From Sporichthya brevicatena (lineage in GTDB: Bacteria; Actinomycetota; Actinomycetes; Sporichthyales; Sporichthyaceae): 37,142 nucleotides of DNA. This document shows positions 31,786 through 37,142 of the stretch, one piece after another (positions within the stretch are counted from its first letter, which is position 1; every line of letters begins with the position of its first letter). The notes under the pieces were generated by a model. The model saw only the letters and a program-made list of their open reading frames with translations. It was not told the DNA's origin and searched no databases. A program made the translations under genes and the position numbers. The stretch lies in the NCBI RefSeq assembly GCF_039525035.1, contig NZ_BAAAHE010000008.1, positions 47,475 to 84,616 on the forward strand, read 5' to 3'.

Positions 31786-34065
31786 ATGTCCGACCTGGCC
31801 CCCACCACCGGTGCGGCGTCGGTGCGGCTGCTCGGGGTGACGGTCTGCGGGCCGGCGCCGATCGGGCGGGTGCACGTCCCGCTGTTCGAGCCGTTGCTCG
31901 CCCTCTACGGCCGCAACGGCGCCGGCAAGACGCGGATCCTGACCGCGATGATCGCCGCCCTGCGCGGGGAGCAGCAGGCCGACAGCTGGGGTCTGGTGCA
32001 CGTCCACGTCCCCGACGCGGAGGCCGAGTTCGTCGGCCGCGGGCCCGACCCGTGGCGGGACAACCTCGCCCGCGCGATGCGCGAGCACCTCAACCGGCTG
32101 CGCGGCGACGTCGTCGCGCACTTCGCCCGTCGGCGTGACGAGGAGTTCGAGGTCGGACCGAGCGACGACTACGCCGAGGTCCTCGACGACTTCCGCTCGT
32201 TCACCCAGGCCGTCGTGGACGAGGCGCACAGCCCGACGTCGCTGCGCGAGCTCGTCGGCGCGCACCTGGCCGCGCAGCAGATGTTGATGTCCGAGTTCGA
32301 GCACATCAACGACTTCATGCGCTTCCACAAGGCGGTGGTCGGCGAGATCACCCGCGGCGGGCACTACGTGCTGCGGGCGATCGGCACCCGCGAGGAGCCG
32401 CGCTGGTCCGTCTACGCCGCCGCGTCGGAGGAGGACGCCGCCTGCGCCGCGCTGCTGGAGCAGGACCGCGCGCTACCCCTCGACGACGAGGAGGCCGGCG
32501 ACCGGCTGCGCGCCGCCCTCGACGACGGGACCGTGCTCTCGAACTCCGGCTTCCCGTGGCGGGAGCTCTCGGACATCTCGGACGCGTTCATCTCCGGCCG
32601 CGGGTTCGTCGGGCCCGGGACCTCGCCCGAGCTCGGGACCGACGTCCGCACCGTGCCGTGGCCGCTGTGGGCGACCGTGCCGGTCGTCGAGGTGGCGACG
32701 ATCAGTGCGCCGCTCGTCGAGCTCGTCACCGACGAGACCAGTGCGGCCGACGTCGACCGGCTGACCCGCGACGAGGTGCTCCGCGCCGCCGGTGGGCAGA
32801 TGCTCGCGTCGTTCGCCGACGGCGGGGCGCGGTTCCACCCGAAGGTCGACCCGCTGCTCGCGCGGCTGACCGAGCTCGCGACCAAGTACCTGCGCGCGGT
32901 CTTCCCCGACGCCCCGGAGCTGGTGTTCGCCCCCGGCGACCCGAACGACTGGCTGGCCGGCGTGCTGCCGAGCTGGGTCGCGCGTTTCCCGCAGGCCGGG
33001 ACGGCGGCGCCGTCCACGCTGCCGCTCGCGGCGCTGTCCACCGCGCAGCGGCGCTGGGCCGCGCTGTCCGCCGCGCTGGCGGTGTCCGTGGCCGGCTCCG
33101 AGGCCCTGCCGGTGGTGTTCCTCTGCGACGAGCCCGAGGCCGGGCTGCACCGCCGGGCGGAGTCCGCGCTGCCGGACGCCCTCGTGCGCATCTCCGCCGA
33201 GTCCGGGTTGCGCATGGCGGTGGCGACGCACTCGCCGGCGATGCTCGACCCGCAGCGGGTCGCGCTGATGCACGTCACGCGGCTGGCGTCCGGGGCCGCG
33301 ACCGCGCGCGGGATGGACTTCGCGCTGCGTGAGGAGCTCGAGCGCGACACGATGCGCGAGGACCTCGGCCTCACCCCGGCCGACCTGCTGCAGATGGTGC
33401 GGTGCTTCGTCATCGTCGAGGGCAAGCACGACGAGGTCGTCCTCGGCTCGCTGCTGGCGCCGGACCTGGACTCGTGGTCGGTCATCTACCCCGTCGGCGG
33501 CGCGAAGCAGATGCAGTCGCTCGCGACGGCCGGCCTGATCTGGGACTTCACCGACGCCGCGATCGTGCTGGTGCTCGACAACATCGCGCGGGCCGCGATC
33601 CAGCCGGTGTGGGACAAGGCGCAGGCGGCGATCGCCCGTGGCGGCACCGAGTCCGCGATCCGGGCGCTGGTGCCGCTGGGCAAGATGCCCGGCGCCGAGG
33701 CGCGGTGGCTGCAGAACCTGCTGACCCGCGCGATCCGGGCCCGGCGGGCACACCGCATCAAGCTCGAGACGCTCTCCGCCCCCGACGTCATCTGCTACCT
33801 GCCGGCCGACGAGTTCGTCCCCGGCTCGACCTGGGACGAGTTGCTCGCCGAGTGGCGGGCCGCGTTCGAAGGCCGCGAGGCGACGAACCTGAAGGCCTTC
33901 CTGACGCAGCGTCACGGCGTCCAGTTCACGACCAATCAGATCGCCCGGATCGCGGCGAGTGCGAAGCCCGACGCGGAGCTGCAGGCGCTCGGGGCGCGGA
34001 TCCGGGAGCTCGGGACGCAGGGGTCCTGGCCGGCTCCCACCGCGCGGGGCCCGCGCCCGCGGTAG
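31786..34065 (+). CDS. OLD-family-like ABC ATPase with C-terminal TOPRIM domain
   Basis: Protein of 759 aa with an SMC/RecF-type ATPase and a TOPRIM domain, the arrangement of the OLD (overcoming lysogenisation defect) family. Walker A is GRNGAGKT (42-49); a signature-like LSTAQRRWAAL lies near residue 420; Walker B is CDEPEAGLH (447-455), with a following ATHSP H-loop. The TOPRIM domain starts with CFVIVEGKHDE (Glu545) and contains VLVLDNIARA with Asp598. The usual DxD of active OLD nucleases is here D-N-I, so the second metal-binding Asp is missing. Many OLD proteins act in phage defence, often with a helicase (for example Gabija), but no such partner is adjacent. It may be an altered or regulatory member. 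The start is supported by the leaderless -10 box. Confidence 0.8.
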   Translation: MSDLAPTTGAASVRLLGVTVCGPAPIGRVHVPLFEPLLALYGRNGAGKTRILTAMIAALRGEQQADSWGLVHVHVPDAEAEFVGRGPDPWRDNLARAMREHLNRLRGDVVAHFARRRDEEFEVGPSDDYAEVLDDFRSFTQAVVDEAHSPTSLRELVGAHLAAQQMLMSEFEHINDFMRFHKAVVGEITRGGHYVLRAIGTREEPRWSVYAAASEEDAACAALLEQDRALPLDDEEAGDRLRAALDDGTVLSNSGFPWRELSDISDAFISGRGFVGPGTSPELGTDVRTVPWPLWATVPVVEVATISAPLVELVTDETSAADVDRLTRDEVLRAAGGQMLASFADGGARFHPKVDPLLARLTELATKYLRAVFPDAPELVFAPGDPNDWLAGVLPSWVARFPQAGTAAPSTLPLAALSTAQRRWAALSAALAVSVAGSEALPVVFLCDEPEAGLHRRAESALPDALVRISAESGLRMAVATHSPAMLDPQRVALMHVTRLASGAATARGMDFALREELERDTMREDLGLTPADLLQMVRCFVIVEGKHDEVVLGSLLAPDLDSWSVIYPVGGAKQMQSLATAGLIWDFTDAAIVLVLDNIARAAIQPVWDKAQAAIARGGTESAIRALVPLGKMPGAEARWLQNLLTRAIRARRAHRIKLETLSAPDVICYLPADEFVPGSTWDELLAEWRAAFEGREATNLKAFLTQRHGVQFTTNQIARIAASAKPDAELQALGARIRELGTQGSWPAPTARGPRPR

Positions 34066-34148
34066 GACGTCCGGTCCGGACCCGGATTCGGAGAACAGTC
34101 CGCGCTGACGGGATACTGGGGGCAGACGACCTTCTAAGGGGGCCTCCC

Positions 34149-35348
34149 ATGGCGCTGGACTTCACGCTTCCCGAGCGGGTGACCGAATGGCGTGACCGCA
34201 TCCGCGACTTCGTCGAGGAGGTCGTGGTCCCGCGCGAGCAGGAGGCCTTCGCCAAGGGCGCCGACGACGACCTGCGCCGTGAGCTGCAGGCCGCGGCCAA
34301 GGAGGCCGTGGTGTTCGCCCCGCAGGCGGCGGCGGACCTCGGCGGCGGCGGTTTCTCCCTCGCGGAGTCCGCGATCCTGCTCGAGGAGGCCGGCACCTCG
34401 CTGCTCGGTCCGCTGGCGCTGAACTGCCACGCCCCCGACGAGGGCAACATCCACATGCTCAACGTCATCGCGACGCCGGCGCAGCGCGAGAAGTACCTGC
34501 GCCCGCTCGCGCAGGGTGACGTCCGCTCCTGCTTCTCGATGACCGAGCCCCCGCCCGGCGCCGGCTCGGACCCGAGCGCGATGCGCACCACCGTCAAGAA
34601 GGTCTCCGGCGGCTGGGTCATCAACGGCGAGAAGCACCTGATCACCGGCGCCGAGGGCGCGGCGTTCTCGATCGTCATGGCCAAGGGCGGTGGCGGCGAG
34701 GACGGCACCCGCGGCGCGACGATGCTCCTCGTCGACACCGACAACCCGGGCTGGCAGATCAAGGGCCACCCGACCACGCTCGACTCGACCATGCCGGGCG
34801 GGCACTGCCGCGTCGGCCTGAACGAGGTCTTCGTGACCGACGAGGCCGTGCTCGGCGAGCCGGGCCGCGGCTTCGCGTACGCGCAGGTCCGCCTCGCGCC
34901 GGCGCGCCTGACGCACTGCATGCGCTGGCTCGGCGCCGCCCGCCGCGCGCACATGATCGCCCTGCACCGCGCCGTCCACCGCGAGATGTGGGGCAACTCC
35001 CTCGCCGACCTCGGCATGGCGCAGCAGATGATCGCCGAGAACGAGATCGACCTCACCGCCGCCCGCGCCCTGCTGCTGCAGACCTGTCTCGAGGTCGAGA
35101 ACTCCGAGGCCGCCGCCGCGACCGAGGCCTCCTCCAAGGCGAAGGTCTTCATCTCCGAGGCCACCAGCCGCGTCGTCGACCGTTCCGTCCAGCTCGCCGG
35201 CGGCATGGGCACCACCGACGACCTCGTCATCGGCCGCATCTACGCCGAGATCCGCGCCTTCCGGATCTACGACGGCGCCACCGAGGTCCACAAGATGTCG
35301 ATCTCCAAGCGCGCCGTCAGCCGCGTCCGCGACCAGCTCGGCGGCTGA
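34149..35348 (+). CDS. Acyl-CoA dehydrogenase (FadE-type)
   Basis: Flavoenzyme of 399 aa that introduces a 2,3-double bond in an acyl-CoA and passes electrons to ETF, probably as a soluble homotetramer. Typical segments: N-terminal helical domain from LPERVTEWRDRIRDFVEE, the FAD/substrate motif CFSMTEPPPGAGSDPSAMRT, the beta-domain TGAEGAAFSIVMAKGG with NGEKHLITG, and the C-terminal QLAGGMGTTDDLVIGRIYAE and FRIYDGATEVHKMSISKR, which includes the expected catalytic acid region. The closest type appears to be the ACAD10/11-like FadE group. The ATG at 34149 has AAGGGGG (34135-34141) 7 nt upstream. Chain preference is not predictable. A large inverted repeat follows its stop. Confidence 0.93.
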   Translation: MALDFTLPERVTEWRDRIRDFVEEVVVPREQEAFAKGADDDLRRELQAAAKEAVVFAPQAAADLGGGGFSLAESAILLEEAGTSLLGPLALNCHAPDEGNIHMLNVIATPAQREKYLRPLAQGDVRSCFSMTEPPPGAGSDPSAMRTTVKKVSGGWVINGEKHLITGAEGAAFSIVMAKGGGGEDGTRGATMLLVDTDNPGWQIKGHPTTLDSTMPGGHCRVGLNEVFVTDEAVLGEPGRGFAYAQVRLAPARLTHCMRWLGAARRAHMIALHRAVHREMWGNSLADLGMAQQMIAENEIDLTAARALLLQTCLEVENSEAAAATEASSKAKVFISEATSRVVDRSVQLAGGMGTTDDLVIGRIYAEIRAFRIYDGATEVHKMSISKRAVSRVRDQLGG

Positions 35349-35373
35349 CCCGCCCCCGCCCCCTCGCTTCACC

Positions 35374-35672
35374 ACCCCCACCCTCGCTTCACCGGCCCCA
35401 CCGCGCGCTTCACCAGCTGAACCCCCGCTTCACACGTCCGGCCGGGCGAGTGAAGGTGGTTCTGGCTGGTGAAGCTGCGCGCGGGGACGGCGGCCGGCCG
35501 CCTGCCGGCCCAGGTGAGGACGGCGTCGACAACCTCTCGTCCGCGGCGCCACCGCTGGACCGGAGCGCCGCCTTCACCGGCCGTGACCACCTTCACCGGC
35601 CCGGTCGGGCGGGTGAAGCGAGGGCTCAGCTGGTGAAGCGCGCGGGGGAGCCGGTGAAGCCGAGGTGGGGGC
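35374..35672. repeat. 299-bp intergenic element with two inverted 102-bp arms
   Basis: This accounts for the gene-free stretch 35349-35682. The left arm (35374-35475) and the reverse complement of the right arm (35571-35672) align without gaps, with 84 of 102 bases identical by hand count. A 95-bp spacer lies between them and contains the palindrome GGCGGCCGGCCGCC (35489-35502). Each arm carries GCTTCACC-type octamers first and GGTGAAG-type octamers after, so each arm can also fold on itself. One further CTTCACC lies just before the element (35366-35372). No protein-like gene is evident. Confidence 0.9.
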
Positions 35673-35682
35673 GGCGGCGTCG

Positions 35683-36363
35683 TCAGAGGGTGGCGGCCCA
35701 GGCGAGGAGGGCGGCGAGGTACTCGCGGCGGAGCTCCGGGGTCGCGAGGTGGTGCGGGCCGGACAGGGTGTGGCGGGTCAGCCGGGCCGGGTCGACGGCG
35801 TCGACGTAGCCGGCGATCGTCTCCCGGGGGATGACGGCGTCGCCGTCGGCGTCGACGAGCTGGACGGGGCCGCCGAACGCCCGCAGGACGCGCAGGGCTC
35901 GGCTGTCGGCGGGGTAGAGGTCCTCGGGGCGGCGGACGTCCGCGCGGAAGCGGGGCTCGTGCGGGGCGTCGAAGCCCTCGTCGAGGTAGTTCGCCGGGAC
36001 GCGCAGCGACAGTGCCGCGACCTCGCGCTCCCCGGCGGCGACGAGGCTCAGGTAGGCGCCGAAGCTCGCGCCGACGAGCCCGATCCGGGCGTCCGGGACG
36101 CGGACGCGCAGTTCGTCGACCATCCCGACGACGTCGGCGACCCAGTCCGCGCGGGAGATCTCCGTGCGCTCGCCGCCGCTCTGCCCGTGCCCGCGCAGGT
36201 CGTGAGCGAGGGCGGGGAAGCCGGCGCCGGCCAACGCGGCCGGGATGTCGGTGGGCCGCGCACTTCCCCAGCCGTGGGTCACGACGAACGCTAGATTCCT
36301 GGTGCCGGGGTAGAAGTCCGCGGCGAGTTCGACGCCGGCGGAGGTGCGAGTGATCCGGTCCAC
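35683..36363 (-). CDS. Alpha/beta hydrolase (esterase/peptidase-like)
   Basis: Cytosolic alpha/beta-hydrolase of 226 aa. The oxyanion strand is FVVTHGWGSA, then a HDLRGHGQSGG loop. The nucleophile elbow is LVGASFGAYLSL with Ser in GASFG, the acid is probably in LVDADGDAVIP, and the histidine is in SGPHHLATP. It looks complete for the family. A hydrolytic role on an ester or amide is likely, but the substrate is unknown. The GTG at 36363 is chosen since GAGAAT lies exactly 6 nt upstream and the N-terminus (DRITRTSAGVELAADFYPG) aligns with the first strands of such hydrolases. Its first 14 nt overlap the 5' end of the divergent L,D-transpeptidase gene. Codon use resembles its neighbours. Confidence 0.88.
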   Translation of the reverse strand: MDRITRTSAGVELAADFYPGTRNLAFVVTHGWGSARPTDIPAALAGAGFPALAHDLRGHGQSGGERTEISRADWVADVVGMVDELRVRVPDARIGLVGASFGAYLSLVAAGEREVAALSLRVPANYLDEGFDAPHEPRFRADVRRPEDLYPADSRALRVLRAFGGPVQLVDADGDAVIPRETIAGYVDAVDPARLTRHTLSGPHHLATPELRREYLAALLAWAATL

Positions 36364-37096
36364 GCGGCCATTCTCGACGCGTGCGTCCGTGGGCAGCCTG
36401 GCGGTCCTGCTGGTCGTCACCGCGCTCGGCCCGGTCGACGGGGCGCGGGCGCAGGAGACACGCGAGTCGGCGACCGTGGTGGCGAGCGGGTCCAAGCTCG
36501 CGGAGTCCCGGCTCAAGGGGCTGGGGTGCTTCATCGGACCCTCGGCGTCCGAGGGCATGCGGCTCAAGGCGGCGACCATCCGCTTCCAGGCCGCGAACGG
36601 CCTGAGACAGACGGGCCGGCTCGGCGGTCCGACGATGAAGCGCCTGACCTCCGGCAAGGGCAAGAGCTGCACGGACCGCCCGGTGCCGACGCGGACGGGC
36701 CAGGGCCGGCGCATCGTCATGAGCCAGGGCCAGAACTGGCTGTGGCTGGTCAAGGAGGACGGCACCGTCCTCGCCCAGGGCGGCATCGTCGACAACGACT
36801 GGCTGCCCCAGCGCACGTACCGGACCGGCGCGCAGTGCGGGAAGCCCGCCCGCTCCCGGTACCGCAGCGACCGCAGCGGAGCGCTCCGGATCGACTGGTT
36901 CGTCCGGTTCCACGACTGCATCGTCGGGTTCCACCAGATCCCGGTCAGCAAGCGCACCGGCCAGCCGATCCACCCGGACTACTACGCCGGCACCGACCTC
37001 TCGAAGTCCCACGGCTGCATCCGGATGCCCCTGCCGCTGATCAAGAAGCTCTACCGCTTCGCCGCCCAGCCGACGAAGGTCGTCGTCACCCGCTGA
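36350..37096 (+). CDS. Secreted L,D-transpeptidase (YkuD) with peptidoglycan-binding-like domain
   Basis: Exported 248-aa protein. A basic n-region (MIRSTRPFSTR) and hydrophobic core (SLAVLLVVTALGPV) end at a likely GARAQ cleavage site. A short peptidoglycan-binding-like module follows (LKGLGCFIGPS..RFQAANGLRQTGRLG), then the YkuD domain with HQIPVSKRTGQPIHPDYYAG and the catalytic SHGCIRMP motif (Cys223). It should form 3-3 crosslinks in peptidoglycan in the cell wall, or attach proteins to it. The GTG at 36350 is preferred because GGAGG (36340-36344) lies 5 nt upstream; starts at 36344 and 36389 are also in frame. The preferred start makes a 14-bp head-to-head overlap with the hydrolase gene. 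Confidence 0.87.
   Translation: MIRSTRPFSTRASVGSLAVLLVVTALGPVDGARAQETRESATVVASGSKLAESRLKGLGCFIGPSASEGMRLKAATIRFQAANGLRQTGRLGGPTMKRLTSGKGKSCTDRPVPTRTGQGRRIVMSQGQNWLWLVKEDGTVLAQGGIVDNDWLPQRTYRTGAQCGKPARSRYRSDRSGALRIDWFVRFHDCIVGFHQIPVSKRTGQPIHPDYYAGTDLSKSHGCIRMPLPLIKKLYRFAAQPTKVVVTR
36364..36375 (-). promoter_or_regulatory. Possible leaderless -10 box of the hydrolase
   Basis: GAGAAT (36370-36375, minus strand) lies 6 nt before the GTG at 36363. It lies inside the divergent gene's signal-peptide region. Confidence 0.35.
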
Positions 37097-37106
37097 CCTT
37101 CGGCCC

Positions 37107-37142
37107 CGCCCCGCCCCGCCCCCGCCCGCTTCACCAGCCACC
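37107..37142 (+). repeat. Probable third copy of the GCTTCACC repeat, cut by the window edge
   Basis: Directly after the L,D-transpeptidase stop, C-rich sequence leads into CGCTTCACCAGCCACC (37127-37142). This resembles the C-rich lead-in and first CGCTTCACC of the element downstream of the acyl-CoA dehydrogenase gene. Only the start is visible. Confidence 0.5.

Noticed and set aside
31786-34065. A Gabija-like two-gene defence system
   Set aside because: No UvrD-like helicase or other partner is next to the gene; the neighbours are an ACT protein and an acyl-CoA dehydrogenase. Kept only as a stand-alone OLD-like gene.
35364-35660. The GCTTCACC octamers as a CRISPR array
   Set aside because: The repeat is only 7-8 bp, spacing is irregular and orientation inverts halfway; no direct repeats of 24-37 bp and no cas genes.
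35399-35662. A short protein encoded by the inverted repeat (ALHQLNPRFTRP-type frames on both strands)
   Set aside because: The same peptide appears from both strands because the DNA arms are inverted copies; there is no ribosome site or codon signal of its own, so it is explained by the repeat.

Overview
This window is ordinary chromosome from a very GC-rich actinobacterium. The evidence is strong third-position G/C bias, GTG starts, many start codons sitting 6-7 nt after a TAnnnT-like -10 box (leaderless mRNAs), two LCP cell-wall ligases, an L,D-transpeptidase, DUF3516 helicase, DM13, DUF2752, RDD and P450 genes. A Sporichthya/Frankia-like or Nocardioides-like genus would fit, but the genus cannot be fixed from the sequence alone. 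I see no integrase, transposase, phage gene, CRISPR array or compositional break, so this is not an obvious island.

Layout. 1-4.9 kb: an acyl-CoA synthetase (-) divergent from an LCP ligase (+), then an unknown acidic protein. 4.9-9.4 kb: an AlaA-type aminotransferase (-), a flavodoxin-like protein, a GT-C-like membrane protein and YaaA. This block is bracketed by two near-identical copies of a 44-bp perfect palindrome. 9.4-12.2 kb: a translationally coupled two-gene unit (-) encoding a membrane-anchored Pro/Gly-rich protein and a secreted alpha/beta-hydrolase-like protein whose nucleophile serine is missing. 12.3-17.6 kb: a DedA protein, a P450, a three-PAS/GAF histidine kinase with no response regulator beside it, a tyrosine-phosphatase-like protein and a small 89-aa protein. 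17.7-21.4 kb: a secreted Gly-rich protein, a 68-aa membrane protein, tRNA-Phe, an MFS transporter, a membrane protein with a CopG-like tail, tRNA-Asp and tRNA-Glu. 21.5-29.3 kb: a membrane metallophosphoesterase, a mini-zincin, a DM13 protein, a DUF2752-RDD pair and an LCP-helicase pair. 29.4-37.1 kb: an S9 peptidase, a double-ACT protein, an OLD-like ATPase/TOPRIM protein, an acyl-CoA dehydrogenase, a large inverted repeat, an alpha/beta hydrolase and an L,D-transpeptidase.

How the genes work together. There is no single pathway. Recurrent themes are envelope biogenesis (two LCPs, L,D-transpeptidase, DedA, possible GT-C enzyme, RDD and DUF2752), lipid/acyl-CoA metabolism (acyl-CoA synthetase, acyl-CoA dehydrogenase, P450) and signalling (histidine kinase, phosphatase).

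The most unusual signals are non-coding. A 299-bp intergenic element at 35374-35672 consists of two 102-bp arms, inverted and 84/102 identical by hand alignment, and what looks like another copy starts at the right window edge. The 44-bp palindrome recurs at two convergent junctions. Short tandem repeats place stop codons in several frames at gene ends. In three places the TAG stop of one gene is also the TAG of the -10 box of the next.
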